Shown: positions 1 to 8,660, numbered from the stretch's first letter. The stretch: DNA of 38,107 bases from Qipengyuania sp. (GCA_019745075.1 JAIETR010000020.1:1-38107), one strand, 5' to 3'. Translations and numbers: made by a program. Notes: generated by a model not told the origin, from the letters alone.

Positions 1-2
1 GC

Positions 3-803
3 GGCGCGCGCCGGCCCGCGTTCCTGATCGCGCGGGACGCGGCCGGCGACAGCGGCTTCGTGCGCGCAAGCGACGCGTCCTTCGCGCTGCGACGCGAGTT
101 CGGGTGGGTTGCGCTCACCGCCAGCGCGGAGAGCGGGGCGGTCTGGCGCGGCGACAATCTCCGCGCCGTCGAGGCCATGCCCGGCGGCCCCCGCGACCGC
201 TTCGGGTTTCACAGCTTCGCGCTCGCCGCCGAGCGCCGCATCGGCCCGGTCGAGGCGATTTTCGAAGCAAGCTGGCTGGGCGAGGGCGCCAGCGTGCTCG
301 GTGCGACCTTCGCGCCGGCGCTCGGCATTCGCGGCGCGGACAGTCTTTTTCTCGATGCCTCGGCGGGCCTGGACATCGCCGCGGGCTGGCGGCTCGGCGC
401 GGCCTGGCGACAGGGCTGGACGCGCATCCGGCAGGCGGGGCTGGTCGCATCGGGCTCGGCGCTCGCCGCCAGCGGCTGGAGCCTCGACGCCTCGCGCCTC
501 GATACCTTCCTTGCCGGCGACAGCCTGGGCTTGCGCCTCTCGCAGCCGCTGCGGGTTACCGGCGGCGGGATCGGCCTGACGCTGCCGGTGGCCTATGACT
601 ATGCGACGCTGCTGCCGAGCTATGGCACGCGCTTCGTGGCGCTCGCTCCCTCGGGCCGCGAGATCGACGCCGAGCTTGCCTGGAGGGGACCGCTGTGGGG
701 CGGGGCCGCGAGCGCCAGCGTGTTCTACCGCACCGATCCGGGCCACTATGCCAGCCTTCCCGACGACAAGGGGGTGGCGCTGCGCTGGAATCGCGGTTTC
801 TAG
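3..803 (+). CDS. C-terminal part of an S8-type secreted peptidase (outer-membrane barrel end), 5' end outside window
   Basis: The frame is open from the first bases of the window and ends at a TAG, so only the C-terminal 266 residues are present. No protease catalytic motif is visible in this part. What is visible is alternating polar and hydrophobic strands typical of an outer-membrane beta-barrel, the segment LGLRLSQPLRVTGGGI near residue 180, and a terminal aromatic residue (RWNRGF), as in autotransporter barrels. From memory this tail matches sphingomonad S8 (subtilisin-like) peptidases whose C-terminus ends this way, and the peptidase identity rests only on that resemblance. Its stop codon overlaps the stop of the convergent kinase gene by two bases. 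Alternative: another autotransporter or outer-membrane protein with the same barrel. Confidence 0.6.
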   Translation, partial: GARRPAFLIARDAAGDSGFVRASDASFALRREFGWVALTASAESGAVWRGDNLRAVEAMPGGPRDRFGFHSFALAAERRIGPVEAIFEASWLGEGASVLGATFAPALGIRGADSLFLDASAGLDIAAGWRLGAAWRQGWTRIRQAGLVASGSALAASGWSLDASRLDTFLAGDSLGLRLSQPLRVTGGGIGLTLPVAYDYATLLPSYGTRFVALAPSGREIDAELAWRGPLWGGAASASVFYRTDPGHYASLPDDKGVALRWNRGF

Positions 804-1873
804 GCCGGCATCCCCGCGGCGAGCGCGAACTGGTGCGCGCGCTCGACCAGGGGGCCGACGCGCTCGGACATCGCCTTGGCATGCGCGGAGGACGCGGTGC
901 CATCGATCACGCGCTTCTTGATGCCCTGCATGATCCCGGCGAGCCGGAACAGGTTGTAGGCGAAATACCAGTCCATCGGCGGCACCGGATAGCCGGTGCG
1001 CGCGACATAGCGCGCCACGGCCTCGTCCTGCGTGGGAATACCCAGCGCGGCGAGGTCGAGCCCGAGCAGCCCGGCGCGCCCGTCGGCCGGGTTGTGCCAG
1101 TTCAGCATCAGATAGCTGAAATCGGCGATCGGATCGCCGAGCGTGGAGAGCTCCCAGTCGAGCACCGCCAGCACGCGGTCCCCGTCATGCTCGAAAATCA
1201 TGTTGTCGAGGCGGTAGTCGCCGTGGACCACGCTGCTCTCGTGCTGCGGCGGGATGGTGGCGGGCAGCCATTCGATCAGCCGCTCCATCTGCGGCATGGG
1301 CTCGGTTTCGGAGAGCCGGTACTGCTTGCTCCAGCGCGCGATCTGGCGCGCGCAATAGTCGGTCGGCTTGCCGAACTCGCCGAGGCCGATGGCGGCGGGG
1401 TCCGTGGTGTGGAGATCGGCCAGGGTGTCGATCATCGCCTCGTAGATCGCGCGGCGGTGTTCGGGGGCGAGGCCGGGAAGCGCGCCGTTCCAGAGCGAGC
1501 GCCCGTCGGCGAGACCCATGACGAAGAATTTGCTGCCGATGACCTCCGCGTCCTCGCACAGCCCATAGGTCCGTGGCACGGGAAAGCCCGTTGGCCCCAG
1601 CGCGTGCATGGCCGCGTATTCGCGGTCGACGGCATGCGCGCTCGGCAGCAGCTTGCCGAAGGGCTGGCGGCGCAGGACGTAGCTGCGCGCGGGGGTGTCG
1701 ATGCGATAGGTCGGGTTCGACTGCCCGCCCTTGAATTTCGAGTAGGCGATGGGGCCTTCGAAGCCCTCGACGTTCGCCGCGAACCATTCGGCCAGGCGCG
1801 CGAGGTCCATTCGGTCGCGCTCGGGCACCTCGACGGTGCCGACCATCTCGGCGTCGTAGTCGATTGTTTCCAT
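800..1873 (-). CDS. APH-fold phosphotransferase, ACAD10/11 N-terminal-like (probable hydroxyacyl-CoA kinase)
   Basis: A 357-residue protein of the aminoglycoside phosphotransferase/choline kinase superfamily. It has the catalytic loop VVHGDYRLDN (HGD at residues 217-219, Asn 223) and the metal-binding LDWELSTLGDP (Asp 239). The spacing and wording match the N-terminal kinase half of eukaryotic ACAD10/ACAD11 and bacterial kinases such as LvaA that phosphorylate 4-hydroxyacyl-CoA, rather than antibiotic kinases. It is the last gene of a leftward unit with a Zn alcohol dehydrogenase and an ACAD11-like dehydrogenase, which supports a role in hydroxy-fatty-acid breakdown. A palindromic repeat lies just upstream of its ATG. 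The family call is firm. The substrate is inferred from the family and neighbours. Confidence 0.88.
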   Translation of the reverse strand: METIDYDAEMVGTVEVPERDRMDLARLAEWFAANVEGFEGPIAYSKFKGGQSNPTYRIDTPARSYVLRRQPFGKLLPSAHAVDREYAAMHALGPTGFPVPRTYGLCEDAEVIGSKFFVMGLADGRSLWNGALPGLAPEHRRAIYEAMIDTLADLHTTDPAAIGLGEFGKPTDYCARQIARWSKQYRLSETEPMPQMERLIEWLPATIPPQHESSVVHGDYRLDNMIFEHDGDRVLAVLDWELSTLGDPIADFSYLMLNWHNPADGRAGLLGLDLAALGIPTQDEAVARYVARTGYPVPPMDWYFAYNLFRLAGIMQGIKKRVIDGTASSAHAKAMSERVGPLVERAHQFALAAGMPA

Positions 1874-1880
1874 CCCTGCT

Positions 1881-1953
1881 CCCCCGCGAAGGCGGGGGCC
1901 TCCCTCGGTTACGCGCCGCGCATGCGGCCTGAGGTCCCCGCCTTCGCGGGGAC
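1881..1953. repeat. Palindromic repeat, family A (copy 1)
   Basis: Two arms, CCCCGCGAAGGCGGGG at about 1882-1897 and its reverse complement CCCCGCCTTCGCGGGG at 1936-1951, each also partly self-complementary. They fill the gap between the alcohol dehydrogenase stop and the kinase ATG. A second copy of the same family is at 23485-23560. Confidence 0.85.
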
Positions 1954-1959
1954 GCGGTG

Positions 1960-3048
1960 CTAATCGAACACGATCACGCTGCGCGCGCTGTGGCCGGCGC
2001 GCATGGTGTCGAAACCCCGATTGACGTCCTCGAGGCCGATCCGCTCGGCGATGATGGTGTCGAGGTCGAGCAAGCCCCGCAGGTAGAAATCCACGAGCCG
2101 CGGCAGGTCCACCGGGAAATGGTTCATCCCCATGATCGCGCCCTGGAGCTTCTTGCCGCTCAAGAGGTCCATCGCACCGAGGCCGACCTTGCAGTCGAGC
2201 GGCATCATGCCGAGGATCGTCGCGGTCCCGCCGCGCCGCAGGACCTTGACCGCCAGATCGGCGCTAACCTGCCGCCCGACCGCCTCGATCGCATGATCGA
2301 CCCCGCCGTTCGAGATGCGGACCACCTGCTCGACCGCGTCGTCCGCCATCGCATCGACGCTGTGCGTCGCGCCCAGAACTTCCGCGAGCGCTCGCTTTTC
2401 GGGCACGGGGTCGAGGGCGATGACCTTGCCCGCGCCGGCGATCCTGGCGGCGTTGATCGTGGCGAGGCCGACGCCGCCGCAACCGACAACGGCGACCGTC
2501 TCGCCAGGCACGACCTTGCAGGCGTTGAAGATCGCGCCCGCGCCGGTCGTCACCGCGCAGCCGATTACCGCCGCGCGGTCGAGCGGCATCGCCTTGTCGA
2601 TGGCGACGCAGGCGTGTTCGTGGACCAGCATCTGCTCGCAGAAGGCCGAGAGGTTGAGCATCTGCTGCACCGGCGCGCTGCCATCGGCGCGCATGATTCG
2701 CGGCGGCTGGGTGGGCGCGCGGCGCGTGTCGCCGCCCATGCACAGCGCCATGCGGCCGGTGACGCAGAACTCGCAGTGACCGCAGAAGGCGGAAAGGCAG
2801 GTGACCACGTGATCGCCCGGCTTCACCGTCCGCACCTCGATCCCGACCGCGCGCACCACCCCGGCCGCCTCGTGCCCGGGGATCGCGGGCACGGGATGCG
2901 GATAGGCGCCGTCGATGAAGTGCAGGTCCGAATGGCACAGTCCGCAGGCCTTTGTGTCGATCAACACCTCGTGCGCCAGCGGCTCGGCCAGCTCGACCTC
3001 GCCGATGGTGAGCCTGCCGACCTGTTCCAGAATTGCTGCTCTAGCCAA
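1960..3048 (-). CDS. Zinc-dependent alcohol dehydrogenase (MDR family, class III-like)
   Basis: A 362-residue medium-chain dehydrogenase. Near the N-terminus it carries the catalytic-zinc motif CGLCHSDLH and GHEAAG. It then has the structural-zinc cysteine cluster CGHCEFCVTGRMALC, the Rossmann glycine motif VGCGGVGLATI, and a C-terminal GKKLQGAIMG block. It should oxidise an alcohol, possibly a hydroxy-acid derivative, with NAD. The start chosen is TTG at 3048, because AGGAGGGG lies 4-10 bases upstream and the residues after it fit the family. No in-frame ATG sits near this point, and the longer upstream frame crosses a palindrome and is unlikely to be coding. It lies between the ACAD11-like gene upstream and the kinase downstream. 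The fold is certain; the substrate is unknown. Confidence 0.88.
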   Translation of the reverse strand: MARAAILEQVGRLTIGEVELAEPLAHEVLIDTKACGLCHSDLHFIDGAYPHPVPAIPGHEAAGVVRAVGIEVRTVKPGDHVVTCLSAFCGHCEFCVTGRMALCMGGDTRRAPTQPPRIMRADGSAPVQQMLNLSAFCEQMLVHEHACVAIDKAMPLDRAAVIGCAVTTGAGAIFNACKVVPGETVAVVGCGGVGLATINAARIAGAGKVIALDPVPEKRALAEVLGATHSVDAMADDAVEQVVRISNGGVDHAIEAVGRQVSADLAVKVLRRGGTATILGMMPLDCKVGLGAMDLLSGKKLQGAIMGMNHFPVDLPRLVDFYLRGLLDLDTIIAERIGLEDVNRGFDTMRAGHSARSVIVFD

Positions 3049-3056
3049 AAACCCCT

Positions 3057-3123
3057 CCGTTCGTGTCGAGCGAAGTCGAGACACATGGCCTGGACGTGTC
3101 TCGACTTCGCTCGACACGAACGG
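3057..3123. repeat. Perfect 28-bp-arm palindrome, family B (copy 1)
   Basis: Arms at 3057-3084 and 3096-3123 are exact reverse complements, separated by 11 bases. The core motif is GTCGAGCGAAGTCGAGACAC. On the minus strand the last GG of the second arm is also the start of the Shine-Dalgarno sequence (GGAGGGG) of the TTG-started alcohol dehydrogenase. Related copies are at 18403-18468 and, more diverged, at 8661-8737, 14445-14513, 19703-19824 and 25024-25135. Confidence 0.9.
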
Positions 3124-3133
3124 CTGTTGCAGT

Positions 3134-4477
3134 TCAAGTCTGGCGCGCCGCTCCCATATCGCCCGAGCTGTAGCGGTGGTCACTGAGCGCCGGGGAGCTC
3201 TTGCCGTCGCGCAGGGCGTTGGCCGTCGGGCCCTGGTTGGGCGCGTGCTTGGCGAATTCCATGCGCGCGATCGAGCGGGCGTGGACCTCGTCGGGCCCGT
3301 CCGCCAGCCGCAGCGTGCGCTGGTGGGCATAGGCGTTGGCGAGGCCGAAATCGTCGGACACTCCGCCCCCGCCATGCGCCTGGATGGCGTCGTCGATGAT
3401 GCGCAGCGCCATATTGGGCGCCTGCACCTTGATCATCGCGATTTCCTGCTTGGCGCTCTTGTTGCCGACCTTGTCCATCATGTCCGCCGCCTTGAGGCAG
3501 AGCAGGCGCGTCATGTCGATGTCGATGCGGGCGCGGGCGACGCGCTCCTCCCACACCGAATGCTTGTAGATCGGCTTGCCGAAGGCCTCGCGCTCCTGGA
3601 GGCGGCGGCACATCTTGGCGAGCGCTTCCTCGGCGACCCCGATGGTGCGCATGCAGTGGTGGATGCGGCCCGGCCCGAGGCGGCCCTGCGCGATCTCGAA
3701 GCCGCGTCCTTCGCCGAGCAGCATGTTGCTCGCGGGCACGCGCACGTCCTTCAATTCGACCTCCATATGCCCATGCGGCGCGTCGTCGTAACCGAACACC
3801 GGAAGGTGCCTGAGAACGGTTACCCCGGCCGCATCGGTCGGCATCAGGATCATCGATTGCGCGGCGTGGCGGCCGGCGCCGGGATCGGTCTTGCCCATCA
3901 CGATGGCGACCGCGCAACGCGGGTCGCCATAGCCGCTCGACCACCACTTGCGGCCGTTGAGGACGTAATGGTCGCCGTCGCGCTCGATGCGGGTCTCGAT
4001 GTTGGTCGCGTCGGAGCTGGCGGTGAAGGGCTCGGTCATCAGAAAGGCCGAGCGGATTTCGCCGTTCATCAGCGGGGTGAGCCAGCGGTCCTTCTGCTCG
4101 CGCGTGCCGTAACGGTGGAACACCTCCATGTTGCCGGTGTCGGGCGCAGAGCAGTTGAAGACCTCGCTGGCGAAGCCGATTTTGCCCATCTCCTCGGCGC
4201 AGAGCGCGTATTCGAGGTTGGTCAGGCCAGGGCCCTCGAAATCGAAGGTCTCGTCGACATGATGGTGGCCCTCGTTCCGAGGCGGCATGAACAGGTTCCA
4301 GATGCCCGCGGCCTTGGCCTTGGCCTTAAGCTCCTCGACCACCGGGATCACCTTCCAGCGCTCGCCCTCCGCGTCCTGCGCCTTGTAGGTCGGGACCGCG
4401 GGGCGGACATTGGACCCGATGAAATCGCGCACGCGGTCGCGCCAGTAACGCTGCCGCTCGGTGGGTTCGAAGTCCAT
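3134..4477 (-). CDS. Acyl-CoA dehydrogenase, ACAD10/11 C-terminal-like
   Basis: A 447-residue flavin acyl-CoA dehydrogenase. Its wording is that of the ACAD10/ACAD11 dehydrogenase half: [14 protein letters not shown] (147-160), [14 protein letters not shown] (about 175-188) and [20 protein letters not shown] (255-274). In that family the dehydrogenase acts on 4-phosphoryloxy-acyl-CoA made by the APH-fold kinase half, and here that kinase is encoded separately two genes downstream. The start is ATG 4477, preceded by AGAGAGGA; upstream in-frame codons have no better signal. It is followed by the perfect palindrome at 3057-3123 and then the alcohol dehydrogenase. The last 15-20 residues look unlike the family and may be extended toward the repeat. 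Confidence 0.9.
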   Translation of the reverse strand: MDFEPTERQRYWRDRVRDFIGSNVRPAVPTYKAQDAEGERWKVIPVVEELKAKAKAAGIWNLFMPPRNEGHHHVDETFDFEGPGLTNLEYALCAEEMGKIGFASEVFNCSAPDTGNMEVFHRYGTREQKDRWLTPLMNGEIRSAFLMTEPFTASSDATNIETRIERDGDHYVLNGRKWWSSGYGDPRCAVAIVMGKTDPGAGRHAAQSMILMPTDAAGVTVLRHLPVFGYDDAPHGHMEVELKDVRVPASNMLLGEGRGFEIAQGRLGPGRIHHCMRTIGVAEEALAKMCRRLQEREAFGKPIYKHSVWEERVARARIDIDMTRLLCLKAADMMDKVGNKSAKQEIAMIKVQAPNMALRIIDDAIQAHGGGGVSDDFGLANAYAHQRTLRLADGPDEVHARSIARMEFAKHAPNQGPTANALRDGKSSPALSDHRYSSGDMGAARQT

Positions 4478-4518
4478 CAGCCTTGTCCTCTCTCGTTGAA
4501 TCCGTTGCAGGGCGAAAC

Positions 4519-4542
4519 TGGCAGCGCAGGCTCGCGCTGCCA
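4519..4542 (-). terminator. Hairpin between MFS and ACAD genes, terminator-like
   Basis: TGGCAGCGC at 4519-4527 pairs with GCGCTGCCA at 4534-4542 with a six-base loop, right after the MFS stop on the minus strand. The trailing T run is poor (GTTTCG), so it may be a partial terminator or a stability hairpin. Confidence 0.35.
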
Positions 4543-4546
4543 AGCC

Positions 4547-6016
4547 TCAGGTGATCGAAGCGTCCGGGTCCGCCCTTGCCGCGGCGTCGAGCGCGGCCAC
4601 GCGCGCCTCGTGATCGGCGCGGCTGATCGGGAAGCGGCCCAGGAACCAGGCCGTGCCGACGGCCAGCGTGATCGACGCTGCTCCATAAAGCCAGACCATG
4701 GTCGCGACCGAGTCCGCCGGGATCGCCGCCGGATCGGCGCCCTGTGGAATCTGCGCGGCCGCCACAATCTGTCCGGACAGGAAAATGCCCGCCCCGCTGG
4801 CGCACTTCTGGACCAGCCAGTTGCCCGCATAGAACGAGCCTTCGGCCCGCCGCCCGGTGCGCTGCTCGAAGGCCTCGACGATCTCCGCCACCATCGAAGA
4901 GGCCGAAATCAAGGTCACGATCCCGGCGGTGTTGCCGACCAGCACGAAGGCATAATAGAGGAGGGTGGCATCGAGCGGGCCGGGCCGCGGCCAGGCGCCC
5001 GCCATCAGCAGGACATAGGGCGTGAAGCCGACGCTCACCGCGACCAGCGCAGCGCCGGCGGCGGTCGCGGGCTTGCCGAAGCGGCGGTGAAGGGGGCTTA
5101 CGATCACGAACATCGAGATCGCGCTGATCGCCAGGACCAGCGGGAACAGCTGGAACGCGGTCTCGTCGAAGCGCCACACGAAGGTGTTGACGTATTGCGA
5201 GATCGAGAAGGTCAGCCCCTGGCTGACATAGCCCGCGAGCGCGCCGCCGGCGAAGATGACGAAGGCATGCTCGCTGAACGCCTCGCGGATGTCGGCAAAG
5301 GCGGCGCGCCAGCTGAACGGCGGCGGCTTGACGGCGGGCAGCTGCGCCACGGTGCGATGCATCCCCAGCGCCGAGCCGATCACCGAGACGACCATCACCA
5401 GCGCACCCGCGACGCCCCAGCCAACGTAGCCCTCGGGGCTGAGGATGCCCTCCGGCCCGCGCATGAACACGAAATAGGCGAGCACCATCATGAGCAGCCC
5501 GCCGGCCCAGCCGCTGAGGTAGCGATAGCGGAACAGCGTGGTGCGCTCGTCGTAATCGCTGGTGATCTCGGGCAGCAACGCCACCGAGGGAACCTCGCAC
5601 GCCGAGAGCAGCAGCCGCACGCCGACACAGATGCCGAACAGGCCCCAGAAGCCTGGCGCTTCGCCTCCCGGCGGGCTCCACAGGAACACCCACAGGAATG
5701 CGAGCGGGATCGGCGCGACATAGAGCCAGGGCAACCGCCGGCCCCAGCGGGTGTAAGTCCGGTCCGAGAGATAGCCGAGCAACGGATCGATCAGCGCATC
5801 GACGATCAGCGCGAGGCCGAGCGCGGCGCCGACCAGCCCCGCGTCCATCCCCAGCACCTGGTTGTAGAAAATCAGCAGGAAGAAGGCGAAGCCGTTGTCC
5901 TTGACCCCGAAGGCGACCGCGCCCGCGCCCTGGATCAGCTTGAAGCGCAGCGGGACGGGGCCCTTGATGAAGCTCACGAGACGCCGGCCACCGAGAATCG
6001 CATCCGGCCTCTCCAC
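4547..6016 (-). CDS. MFS transporter, glycoside-pentoside-hexuronide (GPH) cation symporter type
   Basis: A protein of 489 residues with about twelve hydrophobic segments. The N-terminal block (DNGFAFFLLIFYNQVLGMDAG, then LALIVDALIDPLLGYLSDRT) and the following TRWGRRLPWLY loop are the conserved signature of the GPH/MelB-like group, which imports substrates with a cation. Sphingomonad GPH-type carriers often sit with catabolic genes, and the substrate here cannot be read from sequence. It is first in the leftward lipid-catabolism unit. The start is uncertain: GTG 6016 gives the full length, while GTG 5977 would remove 13 residues. Neither has a strong Shine-Dalgarno sequence. Confidence 0.85.
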   Translation of the reverse strand: MERPDAILGGRRLVSFIKGPVPLRFKLIQGAGAVAFGVKDNGFAFFLLIFYNQVLGMDAGLVGAALGLALIVDALIDPLLGYLSDRTYTRWGRRLPWLYVAPIPLAFLWVFLWSPPGGEAPGFWGLFGICVGVRLLLSACEVPSVALLPEITSDYDERTTLFRYRYLSGWAGGLLMMVLAYFVFMRGPEGILSPEGYVGWGVAGALVMVVSVIGSALGMHRTVAQLPAVKPPPFSWRAAFADIREAFSEHAFVIFAGGALAGYVSQGLTFSISQYVNTFVWRFDETAFQLFPLVLAISAISMFVIVSPLHRRFGKPATAAGAALVAVSVGFTPYVLLMAGAWPRPGPLDATLLYYAFVLVGNTAGIVTLISASSMVAEIVEAFEQRTGRRAEGSFYAGNWLVQKCASGAGIFLSGQIVAAAQIPQGADPAAIPADSVATMVWLYGAASITLAVGTAWFLGRFPISRADHEARVAALDAAARADPDASIT

Positions 6017-6143
6017 CGAAGTTCCAATAGGATTCAGCTTAGGGACCGGGGCCCTTCCGTCAACGGAAAGCGGCGGACGCTACGGCCGCGGTTGTTTTGG
6101 ACCGCGCCGCATCATGGCGCTTGCGGCGGAGCCGCGAATCGAC

Positions 6144-6157
6144 TTACGTAAACGTAA
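6144..6157. promoter_or_regulatory. Operator-like dyad TTACGTAAACGTAA between divergent catabolic units
   Basis: TTACGTAAACGTAA is a symmetric site (TTACGT-AA-ACGTAA) in the 168-base gap between the divergent MFS and acyl-CoA dehydrogenase starts. From memory it resembles operators of MerR-type LiuR and related regulators of branched-chain and fatty-acid degradation in proteobacteria. No regulator gene is in the window. Confidence 0.5.
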
Positions 6158-6184
6158 AGCGAGAGACCGAGAGGAGTCGCGGCG

Positions 6185-7378
6185 ATGAGCAGCGAGACGA
6201 ACGAGCTGGACACATTCCGCGCCGAGGCGCGCGCCTGGCTGGAGACGAATTGCCCCGCGCAAATGCGCGAGCCGGTGCGCGACGAGGAGGATGTGTTCTG
6301 GGGCGGCCGCAACGCCCGCTTCAAAAGCGAGGCGCAGCGCGCCTGGTTCGAAGCCTGCCGCGACAGGGGCTACACCGTTCCCGCCTGGCCCAGGGAATAT
6401 GGCGGCGCGGGTCTCTCGCCCGCCGAGGCCAAGGTGCTGCGTGAAGAGATGGCGCGCATCGGCGCCCGCCCGCCGCTTTCCAGCTTCGGCATCTGGATGC
6501 TCGGCCCGGCGCTGCTGCACTTCGGCACCGAGGGACAGAAGCAGCGCTTCCTCAACGAAATCGCGCGCGGCGAAATCCGCTGGTGCCAGGGCTATTCGGA
6601 GCCTGGCAGCGGCAGCGACCTCGTCTCGATGCAGACCTTCGGCGAGGATCGGGGCGACCACTGGGTCGTCAACGGCCAGAAGATCTGGACCAGCTATGCC
6701 GACGAGGCCGACTGGATCTTCTGCCTGGTGCGCACCGACAAGGCGAACAAATACCAGGGCATCACCTTCATGCTGTTCGACATGGCGAACAGCGGCGTGA
6801 CCACCAGGCCGATCAGGCTGATCAGCGGCAACAGCCCGTTCTGCGAGACCTTCTTCGACGATGTGACGGTGCCCAAGAGCTATGGCGAGGGCGTCCCGGC
6901 CTATGTCGGCGAGGTGAACCGCGGCTGGGACGTGGCGAAATATCTGCTCGGCCACGAGCGCGAGATGATCTCCGCGACCGGCGGCATGGACCGTGCGAGT
7001 TCGCTGGGCGCGGTGGCGAGCAGACAGGGCGCCGCGCTCGACCCGGTGCTGCGCGCCGAGATCGCGCAATTCGACGTCGATGCGCTCGCCTTCACCGCGA
7101 TGAGCGAGAAGTTCCTCGACGAGGCCAAGGTCGGGCGCGGGCATCCGGCCCAGCCCAATATGATGAAATACGCCGGCACCGAGCTCAACAAGCGCCGCAA
7201 CGAGCTGCTGATGGCGGCGGGCGGCAGCCGCGCGCTCGAATGGGACAGCGCGGAGACCGACGGCGGCAGGCCCGCGCGCGGCTGGCTGCGCACCAAGGCC
7301 AACAGCATCGAGGGCGGCACCAGCGAAGTGATGCTCAACGTCGTCGCCAAGCGCATCCTCGAGCTGCCGGGCGCGTGA
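6185..7378 (+). CDS. Acyl-CoA dehydrogenase
   Basis: A 397-residue acyl-CoA dehydrogenase. It carries the FAD/substrate motif CQGYSEPGSGSDLVSMQT (about residues 138-155), NGQKIWTSYADEADW and the C-terminal EGGTSEVMLNVVAKRILELPG, as in the FadE-like class typical of actinobacteria and sphingomonads. It introduces the alpha-beta double bond into an acyl-CoA. The start ATG 6185 has GAGAGGAG upstream. It is the first gene of the rightward unit, with the second dehydrogenase and the SDR following. Two such genes in a row often encode the subunits of a heteromeric dehydrogenase, as known for steroid side-chain and some acyl-CoA enzymes. That pairing is inferred here. Confidence 0.92.
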   Translation: MSSETNELDTFRAEARAWLETNCPAQMREPVRDEEDVFWGGRNARFKSEAQRAWFEACRDRGYTVPAWPREYGGAGLSPAEAKVLREEMARIGARPPLSSFGIWMLGPALLHFGTEGQKQRFLNEIARGEIRWCQGYSEPGSGSDLVSMQTFGEDRGDHWVVNGQKIWTSYADEADWIFCLVRTDKANKYQGITFMLFDMANSGVTTRPIRLISGNSPFCETFFDDVTVPKSYGEGVPAYVGEVNRGWDVAKYLLGHEREMISATGGMDRASSLGAVASRQGAALDPVLRAEIAQFDVDALAFTAMSEKFLDEAKVGRGHPAQPNMMKYAGTELNKRRNELLMAAGGSRALEWDSAETDGGRPARGWLRTKANSIEGGTSEVMLNVVAKRILELPGA

Positions 7379-7383
7379 AATAG

Positions 7384-7499
7384 CCCTCTCCCCTTCAGGG
7401 GAGAGGGTTGGGAGAGGGGGCTGTGCTCTCCCAAGTCATTTCATCACAGGGTCGGGCGACTTCCCCTCTCCCCGACCCTCTCCCCTGAAGGGGAGAGGG
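7384..7499. repeat. Pair of palindromes, family C, between the two ACAD genes
   Basis: Two 24-bp palindromes, CCCTCTCCCCTTCAGGGGAGAGGG at 7384-7407 in essence and its inverted twin at 7476-7499, flank a 68-base spacer. Each is a hairpin, and together they can pair with each other. The right copy contains the GGGAGAGGGAG that serves as Shine-Dalgarno sequence of the next gene. Confidence 0.88.
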
Positions 7500-7506
7500 A
7501 GAAAAA

Positions 7507-8646
7507 ATGCCCCTCTACCACACCGATGATCAGGCGATGCTGGCCGAGACCGCCAGTCAGTTCATGGCCAAGGAAGGCGCGATCGCGACGCAGCTGCGCC
7601 ATTGGCGCGACCGCGAGTGCAAGGACGGTTTCGGCCACGCGCTGTGGAAGCAAATGGCCGAGATGGGCTTCACCGGGCTGCTGGTGCCCGAGGCCGACGG
7701 TGGGCTCGGCATGGGCCATGTCGAGGCCGGGATCGTGCTCGAGGAGATCGGGCGCAATCTCACGCCATCGCCGTTCCTCGCCAGTTCGGTGCTCGCCGCA
7801 ACGGCACTGCAAGCGGGTAGCAACGAGCTCAAGACACGCTGGCTCCCGGGCCTCATCGCGGGCGACAGCGTGTTCGCGGTGGCGATCGACGAAGGGCCCA
7901 AGCACCGCCCCGAGCGGATCGCCGCGCGCGCCGAGAAATCGGGCAACGGCTTCCGGCTTTCGGGACAGAAGAACTTCGTCCTCCATGGCGCCAGCGCGGA
8001 CATGCTGGTGGTCGCCGCGCGCACCTCGGGCAGCGACGATGACGCCGAGGGCATTACCCTGTTCGCGGTGCCGAAGGATGCGAGCGGCATGAGCCACGAT
8101 GCCGTCCGGCTGGTCGACAGTTCGATGGCGACCCACACCAGGCTCGACGATGTCGAGCTCGATGGCGACGCCGTGATCGGCGAGGTCGATGGCGGGCGTG
8201 ACGTGCTCAGCAAGGTTCTGCTTGCGGGCCGTGTCGGCGCTGCCGCCGAGGGCGTCGGCGTGGCGCGCGGGGCGATGGACCGCACCGTCGACTACCTCAA
8301 GCAGCGCAAGCAGTTCGGCAGGCTCATCGGCGAATTCCAGGCGCTCCAGCACCGCGCCGCTCATCTCTACTCGGAAATCGAGATCGCCCGCGCCGCGGTT
8401 ATGAAGGCCGCGCAGCTGCTCGACGCGGACAGCGAGCGGGCCGAGCTTATGGCGAGCGTCGCCAAGGCCAAGGTCGCCAAGGCGGCCGGGCTGGCGGTGC
8501 GCGAGGGCGTGCAGATGCACGGCGGCATCGGCATGACCGACGAATACGACATCGGACTCTACATGAAGCGCGATCGCGCGTTACAGGAGTTTCTCGGCGA
8601 CCAGTACTACCACGCCGATCGCGTGGCCGAGCTGAGCGGCTATTGA
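7507..8646 (+). CDS. Acyl-CoA dehydrogenase (second, partner-type)
   Basis: A 379-residue member of the acyl-CoA dehydrogenase family with N-terminal, middle and C-terminal domains. Motifs seen are GFTGLLVPEADGGLGMG, the C-terminal RKQFGRLIGEFQALQHRAA and VQMHGGIGMTDEYDIGLYMK. It lacks the TEPxxGSD-type middle motif, having AIDEGPKHRPER in that area. This is common for the partner subunit of two-gene dehydrogenases. The ATG follows GGGAGAGGGAGAAAAA, which comes from the adjoining repeat. It forms a unit with the dehydrogenase upstream and the SDR downstream. Confidence 0.9.
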   Translation: MPLYHTDDQAMLAETASQFMAKEGAIATQLRHWRDRECKDGFGHALWKQMAEMGFTGLLVPEADGGLGMGHVEAGIVLEEIGRNLTPSPFLASSVLAATALQAGSNELKTRWLPGLIAGDSVFAVAIDEGPKHRPERIAARAEKSGNGFRLSGQKNFVLHGASADMLVVAARTSGSDDDAEGITLFAVPKDASGMSHDAVRLVDSSMATHTRLDDVELDGDAVIGEVDGGRDVLSKVLLAGRVGAAAEGVGVARGAMDRTVDYLKQRKQFGRLIGEFQALQHRAAHLYSEIEIARAAVMKAAQLLDADSERAELMASVAKAKVAKAAGLAVREGVQMHGGIGMTDEYDIGLYMKRDRALQEFLGDQYYHADRVAELSGY

Positions 8647-8660
8647 GGTTGCGCGGCATC

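Noticed and set aside
2915..6151. A 1078-codon open frame on the plus strand
   Set aside because: It is antisense to the ACAD and MFS genes. It is repetitive in Arg, Ala, Gly and His, as expected for the reverse of GC-rich codons, and has no domain sense.
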